A stretch of 34,286 nucleotides of DNA from Paenibacillus cisolokensis (GTDB taxonomy: Bacteria > Bacillota > Bacilli > Paenibacillales > Paenibacillaceae), in contig NZ_BOVJ01000122.1 of the NCBI RefSeq assembly GCF_018403665.1, positions 1 through 34,286 of the forward strand. Reading direction: 5' to 3'. Positions 1 through 8,741 of this stretch are shown one piece after another. The number at the start of each line of letters is the position of its first letter. Position 1 is the stretch's first letter. The translations under genes and the position numbers were made by a program. The notes under the pieces are model-generated. The model had not been told where the DNA came from, ran no database searches, and saw only the letters and a program-made list of their open reading frames with translations.

Positions 1-5
1 CGAAG

Positions 6-37
6 AACCCACCGTTGCATACAACGGTGGGTTTTTT
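6..37 (+). terminator. Rho-independent terminator
   Basis: A perfect 12-bp stem (positions 6-17 and 22-33) closes a 4-nt loop (CATA) and ends in a T tract at 32-37. It must end a transcript entering from left of the window. Its hairpin also lies just past the stop codon of the minus-strand gene at 47-574, although the minus-side T tract is poor. Confidence 0.85.
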
Positions 38-46
38 GTTGTTCGT

Positions 47-574
47 TTAGCGGTGGTAAAACGCAATTTCTTCTTGTTGAAGTCTGATTACGCCGTCCGG
101 ACGATGCTTTCGGAAGAGGAAGGTTAGCAAGATGCGGGGAGCAAGCACCCATAGATGCCAGCAAATCAGACTTAGCAGCAGCGGATCGTTGGCCCACGGA
201 TAACTGATGGCGATGACGCACAGCCCAAGCCATAACAAATGGCGGTGAAGCTTGCGAAAAGTCGCAAACTCGCATTCCAGTCTCGGTTGGAGCCCGATCC
301 ATGGCGGTTGTATTCGCCAAATCCACCTTCTGGAAGAATCGTCCGTCCGTTTAAAGGTAAGTAAAGCGATGGTCAATTGAATCAGTTGAACAAAGACGGC
401 TCCGAGCAACCAACTGACAAGTCCGGTCCAACCGTATAATACGGATTGGAAGATCAGGATTAGGACCGGGATAGCCAGATAGCTCCATATGCTCTCTTTC
501 CGAAACTGTTTTTTTGCGATAAGCTTGTATTGATATATCGTTGCGCGCTCCTGTTCGGATAGCGGCTGTCTCAT
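47..574 (-). CDS. Hypothetical multi-pass membrane protein
   Basis: I do not recognise this 175-residue protein. It has a basic cytoplasmic-looking N-terminus, hydrophobic segments at about residues 30-47 and 52-72, and two more at about 112-126 and 130-150, so roughly four membrane passes. The tail after residue 153 is rich in Arg, Gln and Glu. A good ribosome binding site (AAGGAAGG at about 582-590 on the complementary strand) supports the ATG at 574. It is transcribed away from csfB and ends at a shared terminator near the window edge. No catalytic motif is visible. The reading frame is uninterrupted and codon use resembles the neighbours, so I think it is real, with unknown function. Confidence 0.7.
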   Translation of the reverse strand: MRQPLSEQERATIYQYKLIAKKQFRKESIWSYLAIPVLILIFQSVLYGWTGLVSWLLGAVFVQLIQLTIALLTFKRTDDSSRRWIWRIQPPWIGLQPRLECEFATFRKLHRHLLWLGLCVIAISYPWANDPLLLSLICWHLWVLAPRILLTFLFRKHRPDGVIRLQQEEIAFYHR

Positions 575-732
575 GCCGTACTGCCTTCCTTTCTTATTTC
601 GATCCGTCTTCTTTTCTTTATATATCGGTTAATCGTGCCGGAAAGTGCAGAGCAACGCCGCCGTAATCTGGCGTGACAATCACCAACCTTCGGCTTTCGT
701 CATACAATGTATTACGGTATGCTATGAAACAA

Positions 733-761
733 GTATGAACTAATAGAAAATGGGGTATACT
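733..761 (+). promoter_or_regulatory. Candidate sigma-F promoter of csfB
   Basis: The -10 element GGGTATACT (753-761) fits the sigma-F pattern GGnnAnAnT. GTATG (733-737) lies 15 nt upstream and resembles the sigma-F -35 element GyATA with one mismatch. The spacing fits and the csfB ATG is at 802. In B. subtilis csfB is under sigma-F control, so the assignment is consistent, but it rests on motif matching by eye. Confidence 0.6.
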
Positions 762-801
762 GATAGCCATATAATCGCTATTTTGCAAAGGATGATCGGA
801 T

Positions 802-993
802 ATGAACGATGAACGTTATTTGACTTGCATCATATGCGGCCAGTCCAAGCCGGAAGATGAAGGAATCAGCATCGTCACCGAATTTATATGCTGCACATGC
901 GAAAGCGAAATAGTAAGAACCGACGTTCAAGATGCGAAATATCCTTTTTTTATTCATCGGTTAAAACGAATTTGGGTGCAAGAAAACGCTTGA
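802..993 (+). CDS. csfB: Anti-sigma-G factor Gin (CsfB)
   Basis: This 63-residue protein matches the Gin/CsfB family in length, in its two cysteine pairs CIIC (residues 10-13) and CCTC (30-33) and in its basic C-terminal end. In B. subtilis, Gin is made in the early forespore and binds sigma-G to keep it inactive, and it also restrains sigma-E in that compartment. The Cys pairs are expected to bind zinc and hold a dimer. The start is the ATG preceded by AAAGGA. Order csfB-decarboxylase-tmk follows B. subtilis csfB(yaaM)-xpaC-yaaN-yaaO-tmk with xpaC and yaaN absent. The gene has its own sigma-F-like promoter and its own terminator, whose stem begins inside the stop codon. Confidence 0.85.
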   Translation: MNDERYLTCIICGQSKPEDEGISIVTEFICCTCESEIVRTDVQDAKYPFFIHRLKRIWVQENA

Positions 994-1035
994 GTCTTTT
1001 CGTGGACGAACAGACACGAATTGACTCTTTTTTTT
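992..1035 (+). terminator. csfB terminator overlapping the stop codon
   Basis: Stem GAGTC (992-996) pairs with GACTC (1023-1027), then a TT/TT internal loop, then TTCGTG (999-1004) with CACGAA (1015-1020) around a 10-nt loop. Eight T residues follow at 1028-1035. The csfB TGA occupies 991-993, so the hairpin begins inside the stop codon. This isolates csfB from the decarboxylase gene downstream. Confidence 0.85.
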
Positions 1036-1091
1036 CGCCTATTTCCGGGTACAATGATGATATAGCAATGGACAGGGGGAACGGACAACGA

Positions 1092-2633
1092 ATGAATCGC
1101 CTTCGGAAGCCGCTGTTCGACGCGCTTATCCGCAGACTTGACCGCAATCCGCTCAGTTTTCATGTCCCCGGACATAAAAACGGCCGCTTGTTTCATGCGG
1201 AGCCAGCATCTCCGATCGAAGGTGACGATATTTTCGCCACTTATAAAACATGGTTTGAAATGATTATGCGGCTTGACGTGACCGAATTGTCGGATACCGA
1301 TGATTTGCACCAGCCGGAAGGGATTATTGCGGAGGCGCAGCAGCTTGCGGCGGAATGTTTCGGCGCGGAAGAAACCTATTTTCTTGTAAACGGAAGTACG
1401 GCCGGTAATTTGTCGATGCTGCTTGCCGCATGCGGACCGGGAGATCTCGTCATTATGCAGCGGAATGTGCATAAATCGGTATTAAATGGACTGCGGCTTG
1501 CAGGAGCGCGCGCCGTTTTTGTGATGCCGGAGCTTGAGCCTCGCACAGGGCAAATGACGGTACCGCGGTTGGACACTCTCGCGGAAGCGCTGAAGCGATA
1601 CCCTGACGCGAAGGCCGTATTTTTATCCAGTCCGAATTACTACGGGGCAGCTGTCGATTTGCGTCCTTATGCCGAAGCTGCGCATATGCATCGTATTCCG
1701 CTGCTCGTCGATGAGGCGCACGGCGCCCATTACGGCTTTCATCCGGCTTTTCCGACCAATGCAATGCAAGCCGGAGCGGACGTTGTCGTCCAGTCGGCGC
1801 ATAAGACGCTTCCGGCATTGACGATGGGAGCGATGCTCCATGTACAAGGCTCGCGGCTCGACCGCGGCCTGTTGAAGAAGGCGCTGTCCGCCGTCCAAAG
1901 CTCGAGCCCTTCATATCCGATTATGGCTTCTCTCGATATTGCCCGGGCAATGGTCGACCGGTACGGCGAATCGTTGTTTCGGGACGGGCTGGAGGCGGCG
2001 AAGATATTTCGGGAATGGATTTCGGGTCAGGATAGCGCGCTGGAAGTCGTTGAAGCGGATGGCGGTTCCGGTTACAAGCAAGATCCGCTGCGCGTTGTGC
2101 TGCGGGATGGCAGCGGCACGGTGCCGGGATATACGCTTCAGCGGGAATTGGAATCGCGTGGCTGCTGGCCGGAGCTTGCGGACGAGCGTCATGTGGTGCT
2201 TCTTTTTGGCGCATTTACGACGCCAGCCGATGTCGAACGATTGATTCAGGCTTGCGCATCGATCGTGCAGGATTGTCGAATTCCCGAGCGCAATGAGAGC
2301 AAAGAGAAAGACCGGGAGCCGGATAGAAATCGTACCGTATGGTATAGCGATGATGAGGCTATTTCTTTACCCGTTTCTTTTCAATTTCATATGAAAACAA
2401 GACAGAAAGTCAAAACGGTTGTCCTGCATCAGGCAACAGGGTACGAATCGGCGGAAACGATTATTCCGTATCCGCCCGGCATTCCCCTGGTTTATGAAGG
2501 AGAACGGATTACGCCGGCCATTGTCGAAAGGTTGGACACGCTGTCGAGACATCGTGCACGATGCCAGGGCGCTTCCGATCCGACATTGCGCACGATCAAC
2601 GTGTTCGACCGGTCCGTCTCATCCGGATCGTAA
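1092..2633 (+). CDS. Orn/Lys/Arg decarboxylase family PLP enzyme (YaaO/SpeA-like)
   Basis: A 513-residue fold-type I PLP enzyme of the Gram-positive Orn/Lys/Arg decarboxylase family, the group that includes SpeA (arginine to agmatine) and B. subtilis YaaO. Visible motifs are PLP-contacting Asp207 in VDEAHGAHYGF, the Schiff-base lysine Lys238 in QSAHKTLPALTMG, and the substrate-entry motif HVPGHKNG near residue 24. The C-terminal domain ends with the family segment PYPPGIPLVYEGE. I place the start at ATG 1092, 11 nt after AGGGGGA; the frame is open further upstream but lacks a binding site there. It sits where yaaO lies in B. subtilis, just before tmk. Substrate (Arg, Lys or Orn) cannot be decided by eye. 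Confidence 0.88.
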   Translation: MNRLRKPLFDALIRRLDRNPLSFHVPGHKNGRLFHAEPASPIEGDDIFATYKTWFEMIMRLDVTELSDTDDLHQPEGIIAEAQQLAAECFGAEETYFLVNGSTAGNLSMLLAACGPGDLVIMQRNVHKSVLNGLRLAGARAVFVMPELEPRTGQMTVPRLDTLAEALKRYPDAKAVFLSSPNYYGAAVDLRPYAEAAHMHRIPLLVDEAHGAHYGFHPAFPTNAMQAGADVVVQSAHKTLPALTMGAMLHVQGSRLDRGLLKKALSAVQSSSPSYPIMASLDIARAMVDRYGESLFRDGLEAAKIFREWISGQDSALEVVEADGGSGYKQDPLRVVLRDGSGTVPGYTLQRELESRGCWPELADERHVVLLFGAFTTPADVERLIQACASIVQDCRIPERNESKEKDREPDRNRTVWYSDDEAISLPVSFQFHMKTRQKVKTVVLHQATGYESAETIIPYPPGIPLVYEGERITPAIVERLDTLSRHRARCQGASDPTLRTINVFDRSVSSGS

Positions 2634-2707
2634 TGCCAAAAAGCTTTCGATCTTGGAACGGCTTTGTTATGATTAGAGTATTACATTAGTCGAAGGAGCT
2701 ATTTTGG

Positions 2708-3756
<1,049 letters not shown>

Positions 3757-3773
3757 ATGGGCGTGAAACTCGC

Positions 3774-4217
3774 ATGAAAATTAATCCCGGATGGCGGTCG
3801 TTCGGTCAGGAGAGAACGATAACCGATCAGACCGCCAAGCAGGTACAGCCGCGATCGTTCGCAGACGTCATGCATCAGCAGGACCGCGAACGATCACGGG
3901 AAGAATTGCAGCAGAAGCTGAAGGACATTCATCTGCAGGGAGAACGGCTCGCCCGTTCCATGACTGTACGGGAGTTAAAGCTCTATCGCGAGATGGTGCG
4001 CCGGTTTCTGGAAGATACGGTCAGGAGAGGCATTGGTCTGAAAGAAGTGCGAGGAGTGGACCGGCGCGGACGGGTGAAACGGTACAAGCTGCTCGACGAG
4101 ATCAATGAAAGCTTGACGGAAATGGCCGAAAATTTGCTGGAAAGTGAACAAGGACGGATCGAGCTGCTGCATAAAATCGGTGAAATTCGCGGCATGCTGA
4201 TTAATCTTGTGTTTTGA
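3774..4217 (+). CDS. yaaR: YaaR family protein (DUF327)
   Basis: A 147-residue, highly charged, mostly helical protein of the YaaR/DUF327 family, with unknown molecular role. The conserved core runs from about residue 50 (ERLARSMTVRELKLYREMV) to the end, including RRGRVKRYKLLDEIN and a C-terminal helix. The first 45 residues are poorly ordered. ATG 3774 follows darA by 17 nt and has only a weak binding site (AATGGGCG), so it may depend on translation of darA. Position between darA and holB matches B. subtilis. Confidence 0.88.
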   Translation: MKINPGWRSFGQERTITDQTAKQVQPRSFADVMHQQDRERSREELQQKLKDIHLQGERLARSMTVRELKLYREMVRRFLEDTVRRGIGLKEVRGVDRRGRVKRYKLLDEINESLTEMAENLLESEQGRIELLHKIGEIRGMLINLVF

Positions 4218-4232
4218 AAGGAAATATTTGTA

Positions 4233-5210
4233 ATGAAGATCGAACAGGTACCGGGGCAGCCGAAGGCCAAACGCATATTGAAGCATGCGCTGAAGAGCGG
4301 TAAAATTTCGCATGCCTATCTGTTTCACGGGCCTTCCGGCACAGGACGCAAAAACATGGCGATGGCATTCGCTCAAGGGCTGTTTTGCACTTCGGGCGGA
4401 GACGACGCATGCGGGGAATGTCTGGAATGCCGCAAGTTCGAGCACGGCAATCAACCGGACCTGCATCTCATCGCGCCGGAAGGGCAATCGATCAAAATCG
4501 ACCAGATCCGGGAATTGCAGCGTGAAATGGCTTACCGCAATACCGGTTCGAAACGCAAAGTATATATTATGGAAAGGGCGGAAACGATGACGATGCAGGC
4601 TGCGAACAGCCTGCTTAAGTTTTTGGAAGAGCCGCTTTCCCCGGTTATCGCGATTTTGCTGACCGACAACGGACAAGCTGTACTGCCGACGATACGGTCG
4701 CGCGTTCAATGGGTTCCTTTTTTGCCGATGGCTCCTTTCGAAATGCTGGAGCAGCTTATACGGGAAGGCCATCCGCCGCTGCTCAGCCGTCTGGCGGTTC
4801 ATCTTGCCTCCGGATTGGACGCGTGTCGGGAGCTGATCGCGCAGAATGAGTTTGCAGAAATGAGAAACGTAGTGATACAATTAGGAAGGGAGAGTCTCAC
4901 CCGATTCACCGCAGCGATGATTACGACGCAGCAGCGGGTGTTCAAATCCGCGATCGGCGAGCAGCCTCAGCTGCTGTTGTCCATGTTGTCACTATGGTAC
5001 AGAGATATGATTCTTTTCCAGGCTGGAAAGCAGGAAAGCATCGTTTTTATAGATCAGTCAGATTGGATTGGCAGCCATGCGTTCACCCGCGAGGCTGAAA
5101 GCTGGGTGCGTTGCATGGAATATGCGCTCGAAGCCGGCAAGCGGCTGCGCGCCAATGTGGCGCCGCAGCTGGCGTTCGAGCAACTATGGGTACACGTACA
5201 GGAGGGCTAA
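4233..5210 (+). CDS. holB: DNA polymerase III delta-prime subunit
   Basis: A 325-residue AAA+ protein, the delta-prime subunit of the clamp loader that opens and closes the sliding clamp. It shows a P-loop-like segment GPSGTGRKNMA, a zinc-binding cluster (CTSGG..CGECLEC, about residues 50-65), a conserved ADxMT-like helix (ERAETMTMQAANSLLKFLEEP) and IRSRVQ, which occupies the place of the SRC arginine-finger motif. ATG 4233 follows AAAGGA by 10 nt. The next gene's ribosome binding site lies inside its last codons, so the two are probably coupled. Confidence 0.95.
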   Translation: MKIEQVPGQPKAKRILKHALKSGKISHAYLFHGPSGTGRKNMAMAFAQGLFCTSGGDDACGECLECRKFEHGNQPDLHLIAPEGQSIKIDQIRELQREMAYRNTGSKRKVYIMERAETMTMQAANSLLKFLEEPLSPVIAILLTDNGQAVLPTIRSRVQWVPFLPMAPFEMLEQLIREGHPPLLSRLAVHLASGLDACRELIAQNEFAEMRNVVIQLGRESLTRFTAAMITTQQRVFKSAIGEQPQLLLSMLSLWYRDMILFQAGKQESIVFIDQSDWIGSHAFTREAESWVRCMEYALEAGKRLRANVAPQLAFEQLWVHVQEG

Positions 5211-5214
5211 ATCC

Positions 5215-6017
5215 TTGTATAAAGTCGTCGGGGTCCGCTTTAAGAAAGCGGGCAAAATCTACTATTTTGACCCGGACGATCATCCCGTCGCCAAAGACCA
5301 GCATGTCATTGTCGAAACGGCGCGCGGAATCGAGTACGGCAAAGTAGTAGTCGGACAGAAGGAAGTCGGTGAATCGGATGTCGTCCTCCCGTTAAAGAAA
5401 GTGATCCGCATTGCAAACGAAGTTGACGCCAAAATCGTGGATGAGAACAAGATGGCGGCCAGAGACGCGTTTGCCACATGTTTAGACAAAATAAAAGCTC
5501 ATCAATTGAAGATGAAGCTGGTTGATGTCGAATTTACGTTCGACCGGAACAAAATTATTTTTATTTTACGGCGGAAGGACGAGTGGACTTTCGCGAGCTG
5601 GTCAAAGATTTGGCCAGTGTCTTCCGCACCCGGATCGAGCTGCGCCAGATCGGCGTTCGGGACGAAGCGAAGATGCTGGGAGGTATCGGTCCTTGCGGAC
5701 GGATTCTGTGCTGCTCGTCCTGGCTTGGCGACTTCGAACCGGTATCGATCAAGATGGCAAAAGATCAGAACTTGTCGCTGAATCCGACCAAAATTTCCGG
5801 ATTGTGCGGACGTTTGATGTGTTGTTTGAAATTCGAGCACGACAATTACGAGAGCGCACGGGAAGAGTTGCCGGCTGTCGGTAAAATCGTCATTACTTCG
5901 CTGGGCGAAGGCAAAGTAACCGGAATCAACGCATCGGCAAAAGCCGTTTACGTCCAACTGTTCGACATGCCTGGCAAGCCGAAAGAAATGCCGCTGGACG
6001 ATGTCGTCGTCAAATAA
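5215..6017 (+). CDS. ricT: RicT (YaaT), Ric complex / PSP1 domain protein; one apparent frameshift
   Basis: RicT (YaaT) belongs to the RicA-RicF-RicT complex, which in B. subtilis carries iron-sulfur clusters and promotes mRNA maturation by RNase Y and phosphorelay output toward sporulation and biofilm. Family hallmarks are [15 protein letters not shown] at the N-terminus, the PSP1 core FRELVKDLA, and cysteines in [19 protein letters not shown] and [16 protein letters not shown]. It starts at TTG 5215, with GGAGGG at 5201-5206 inside the end of holB. The frame breaks at a T run (5558-5562): adding one T restores the expected [18 protein letters not shown] and a full-length protein of about 267 residues. 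I regard this as a sequencing error. Confidence 0.92.
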
Positions 6018-6064
6018 ATCGTCCACTGCGGAGCTATTACGCTTATATGCTCTGGGGTGGGAAC

Positions 6065-6463
6065 TTGGAAAACAAAGATATTTTTTTGGAGATGGATGAG
6101 CTGGAGAGCAAGCTTGGCACCTTTCATCGGGAGCTCGGGGAGCTGAAGCTGCGCATTAAGTGGCTGCTGGAAGAGAATAAGCGCCTCAGCATGGAAAACA
6201 ACCAGTTGCGCAAAATATTGAAGCGGGAGACGATTGCGGCAGCAGTCGGCGATCATCGCCAGAAAGAAGCGAATGGCGAAACGGCGGGGCGTCCGGAAGA
6301 GGCGAAGGATCAAGCAGCTTCTTATGCGGCGGCTGTCGGAGAAGGGTACGATAACTTGGCCAGGTTGTATCACGAAGGTTTTCATATTTGCAACGTTTAT
6401 TACGGACACTTGCGAACAGAAGGCGATTGCTTGTTTTGCTTGTCTTTTTTGAACAAATCGTAG
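6065..6463 (+). CDS. yabA: Replication initiation control protein YabA
   Basis: A 132-residue YabA, which binds DnaA and the sliding clamp DnaN and limits re-initiation of replication. It has an N-terminal leucine-rich coiled coil (about residues 5-55), a variable linker and the conserved C-terminal zinc-binding domain [18 protein letters not shown] followed by [11 protein letters not shown] choose TTG 6065, just after GGGGTGGG; an upstream in-frame ATG (6047) would leave no room for a binding site. It follows ricT by about 47 nt as in B. subtilis. Confidence 0.95.
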   Translation: MENKDIFLEMDELESKLGTFHRELGELKLRIKWLLEENKRLSMENNQLRKILKRETIAAAVGDHRQKEANGETAGRPEEAKDQAASYAAAVGEGYDNLARLYHEGFHICNVYYGHLRTEGDCLFCLSFLNKS

Positions 6464-6466
6464 CCG

Positions 6467-6494
6467 AAGAAGACCCGGAAGAGGGTCTTCTTTG
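6467..6494 (+). terminator. Weak intrinsic terminator or attenuator between yabA and trmN6
   Basis: A 10-bp perfect stem, AAGAAGACCC (6467-6476) with GGGTCTTCTT (6483-6492), encloses a 6-nt loop. The T tract is interrupted (TTTGTTG). It lies 3 nt after the yabA stop and 12 nt before the trmN6 binding site, so it may only reduce read-through. Confidence 0.55.
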
Positions 6495-6516
6495 TTGTAA
6501 GATCGGAGTGAAGAAT

Positions 6517-7242
6517 TTGCAGGACGTGGCGCAATCCACCATAAAGCTGTATCCGGGCGAACGGATTGACGATTTGATGTTCAACGGCTTGAAAATTATA
6601 CAAAGCCGGGAAGTGTTCAGCTTCTCGATCGATGCGGTATTGCTGGCGGAATTTGCGGCGATACCGAAACGCGGAAGAGTGCTTGATTTATGCACCGGCA
6701 ACGGCGTCATACCGCTTTTGCTTTCGGAGAAAACGAACGGAACAATCGACGCAGTTGAAATTCAGCCCCGGCTTGCCGATATGGCCAAACGAAGCGTGGC
6801 TCTTAACGGACTTGAAGACCGGATTCGGATTATCGAAGGCGATCTTCGCCACTATGTGAAAAAGGCCGGCTATGGCGTGTACGACGCGGTAACGGTCAAT
6901 CCGCCTTACATGCCGGTCACCGGAGGCGATGTGAACGGAAGCGAATACTATGCCATCGCCCGTCATGAACTGTACTGTACGTTGGAAGATGTGGTTGAGG
7001 CTTGCGCAAGGCTCGTAAAACCGGGGGGCAAAGTGACGATGATCCATCGTCCGTCCCGATTTCTGGACATCATGGACTCGCTTCGGCGCTGGAAGCTCGA
7101 ACCGAAGCGTGTACGCTTCGTCCACCACCATGCAAAGGCCGAAGCGACGATGGTGTTGATTGAGGCGCTCCGTGACGGCCGCCCGGATCTGAAGCTGCTG
7201 CCTCCGCTGTTTGTAGAAGAACGAAACCCAACTGCTATATAA
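6517..7242 (+). CDS. trmN6: tRNA1(Val) adenine N6-methyltransferase family (TrmN6/YabB)
   Basis: A class I SAM-dependent methyltransferase of about 241 residues, like B. subtilis YabB. Motif I is DLCTGNGVIPLLL and motif IV is NPPYMP, the signature of N6-adenine methyltransferases; the segment PGERIDDLMFNGLKIIQ precedes them. Family members methylate A37 of tRNA1(Val) in E. coli; the Gram-positive substrate is inferred. The start is uncertain: TTG 6517 has GGAG eight nt upstream, whereas GTG 6508 overlaps that site, so I prefer 6517. B. subtilis has yazA (a GIY-YIG protein) next, which is absent here; rsmI follows directly. Confidence 0.9.
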   Translation: MQDVAQSTIKLYPGERIDDLMFNGLKIIQSREVFSFSIDAVLLAEFAAIPKRGRVLDLCTGNGVIPLLLSEKTNGTIDAVEIQPRLADMAKRSVALNGLEDRIRIIEGDLRHYVKKAGYGVYDAVTVNPPYMPVTGGDVNGSEYYAIARHELYCTLEDVVEACARLVKPGGKVTMIHRPSRFLDIMDSLRRWKLEPKRVRFVHHHAKAEATMVLIEALRDGRPDLKLLPPLFVEERNPTAI

Positions 7243-7288
7243 TAGAAGAAACACGTTTTGATTTGGAGAACGGAAGGACACGGGAGAC

Positions 7289-8170
7289 GTGAAAATACAG
7301 AAAAGTTTTGGCGAACAGGCCGGAAAAGGTACGCTTTATCTGGTGGGAACGCCGATCGGCAATTTGGAGGATATGACGTTCCGGGCGATTCGAACGCTTA
7401 AGGAGGTCGATCTCATTGCCGCGGAAGACACTCGCCAAACCCGAAAGCTGCTGACTCATTTCGATATCGGGACAAGGCTGGTCAGTTATCACGAACATAA
7501 TAAAACAGCAAGCGGAGCCGAACTGCTGCGGCTGCTCGAGACGGGCCTTCATGTAGCGCTCGTCAGCGATGCCGGCCTTCCTGCCGTATCCGATCCGGGA
7601 GCCGATCTTGTCCGGGAAGCGATTGACCGGGATATCCCCGTCGTTCCGGTTCCCGGAGCCAATGCGGCATTGTCTGCGCTTATCATATCCGGGTTGCCGA
7701 CGGACCGGTTCACCTTTGCGGGATTTCCCCCTCGGGAGCGCAAAGAGCTGAAGGATTGGCTCGAAGCGTGGATCGGCAGCGCGTGCGGCACGCTTCTCGT
7801 TTATGAGTCGCCCCACCGTCTGAAGAAGACGCTGCAAGCGATGCTTGACGTCTGGGGAGACCGCCCGATCGCGATGGTTCGGGAACTGACGAAACGGTAC
7901 GAGGAAGCGGTTCGCGGAACGGTGTCGGATTGCTTGGAATGGATCGAGCTGCATCCGCCTATGGGAGAGTATTGTCTCGTTATCGATCTTGCGGCGAACG
8001 GCGGTATCGAAGGGGTGGCGAAAGAAATGTGGTGGGACGGGCTCAGCCTGGCCGATCACGTTGCCCGCTATGAGCAAGAGACGGGGGACCGGAAGGAAGC
8101 GATTAAGCGGACGGCCGCCGATCGCGGCATGTCGAGGCGCGACGTCTATAACGCCGTAATGAAGCGTTAG
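7289..8170 (+). CDS. rsmI: 16S rRNA 2'-O-methyltransferase RsmI (YabC)
   Basis: A 293-residue SAM-dependent enzyme that methylates the 2'-O of C1402 in 16S rRNA. Family motifs are LYLVGTPIGNLEDMTFRAI, AEDTRQTRKLL, VSDAGLPAVSDPG, PVPGANAALSALI and YESPHRLKKTL. The usual SDAGTP reads SDAGLP here, a mild variation. GTG 7289 is preceded by GGAAGG and GGGAG. It ends the plus-strand cluster that began at tmk and converges on abrB. Confidence 0.94.
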   Translation: MKIQKSFGEQAGKGTLYLVGTPIGNLEDMTFRAIRTLKEVDLIAAEDTRQTRKLLTHFDIGTRLVSYHEHNKTASGAELLRLLETGLHVALVSDAGLPAVSDPGADLVREAIDRDIPVVPVPGANAALSALIISGLPTDRFTFAGFPPRERKELKDWLEAWIGSACGTLLVYESPHRLKKTLQAMLDVWGDRPIAMVRELTKRYEEAVRGTVSDCLEWIELHPPMGEYCLVIDLAANGGIEGVAKEMWWDGLSLADHVARYEQETGDRKEAIKRTAADRGMSRRDVYNAVMKR

Positions 8171-8216
8171 GGCGGAAACCGCCGCCGGTCGCGCCGTTCG
8201 GCGTCCGCACGGCGGC

Positions 8217-8254
8217 AAAAAAGACCTTCCTGGCCGGGTTCTAGCGCAGGAAGG
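8217..8254 (-). terminator. abrB terminator (minus strand)
   Basis: CCTTCCTG (8225-8232) pairs with CAGGAAGG (8247-8254). Read on the minus strand the hairpin is followed by TCTTTTTT (8217-8224), so it ends the abrB transcript coming from 8319. The remaining 8171-8216 holds only short GC-rich inverted repeats without a plus-strand T tract. Confidence 0.8.
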
Positions 8255-8318
8255 CGTTAAGGAGTATAAAAAGGTTAGAATTAACAAGTGCAATTACTTG
8301 TATTATAACCTATAATTC

Positions 8319-8573
8319 TTATTTTGTCACAGGAGAAGGCATTTCCGACAAGCAAATATTGCAGACTATTTTTCCTTTGAAATAGGTTACATTTTCAGCA
8401 TTGCCGCAGAATATGCATGCGGGCTCATATTTCTTCAGCATAATGCGTTCGCCGTCTACGTAAATTTCAAGGGCGTCCTTTTCGCCGATGCCAAGCGTAC
8501 GACGCAGTTCGATCGGGATGACGACGCGTCCGAGCTCGTCGACTTTGCGGACAATTCCTGTTGATTTCATCAT
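8319..8573 (-). CDS. abrB: Transition-state regulator AbrB with Cys-rich tail
   Basis: An 84-residue AbrB. The N-terminal swapped-hairpin DNA-binding domain (residues 1-53, STGIVRKVDELGRVVIPIEL onward) is nearly identical to B. subtilis AbrB, which represses spoVG and many stationary-phase genes during growth. The C-terminal part differs: it carries two cysteine pairs, CIFC and CNIC, about 18 residues apart, suggesting a small zinc ribbon. The start is ATG 8573 after AGAGGGGA on the minus strand; a longer frame to 8615 has no binding site and would overlap the operator. It is transcribed divergently from the HD-domain gene, under a sigma-A promoter and Spo0A boxes. Confidence 0.95.
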   Translation of the reverse strand: MMKSTGIVRKVDELGRVVIPIELRRTLGIGEKDALEIYVDGERIMLKKYEPACIFCGNAENVTYFKGKIVCNICLSEMPSPVTK

Positions 8574-8597
8574 TCTATCGTGTCCCCTCTCCACTAA

Positions 8598-8614
8598 TTC
8601 GTCAGTTTTCGACA
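8598..8614 (-). promoter_or_regulatory. Tandem Spo0A boxes in the abrB leader
   Basis: TTCGTCA (8598-8604) and TTCGACA (8608-8614) both match the Spo0A box TTCGnCA (TGnCGAA on the other strand), spaced exactly one helical turn (10 bp). They lie downstream of the predicted abrB start site. As I recall, B. subtilis abrB has tandem 0A boxes in the equivalent place, where Spo0A~P represses abrB at the onset of sporulation. Confidence 0.85.
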
Positions 8615-8638
8615 TAGTTTTACTTTTTTCTAAACACT

Positions 8639-8667
8639 ATAATACCAACCATTCCCAAAATAGTCAA
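8639..8667 (-). promoter_or_regulatory. Sigma-A promoter of abrB
   Basis: On the minus strand TTGACT (8662-8667) and TATTAT (8639-8644) are separated by 17 bp. The predicted start of transcription, near 8632, leaves both 0A boxes in the early transcribed region. Confidence 0.85.
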
Positions 8668-8741
8668 CATGGTTTTTTCCTTGAAATAACGGGATTTTCA
8701 AGACTTTTGGAATGGGAAATGAAGAGTAGAATACAGAAATT

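Noticed and set aside
3975-4880. A 301-codon minus-strand frame over yaaR and holB
   Set aside because: Antisense to two recognised genes, with no start signal or domain.
8172-8216. GC-rich inverted repeats after rsmI as a plus-strand terminator
   Set aside because: There is no T tract on the plus strand; the A run at 8217-8222 serves the minus-strand abrB terminator.
7235-8293. A 352-codon minus-strand frame over rsmI
   Set aside because: Shadow of rsmI; its end overlaps the abrB terminator; no binding site.
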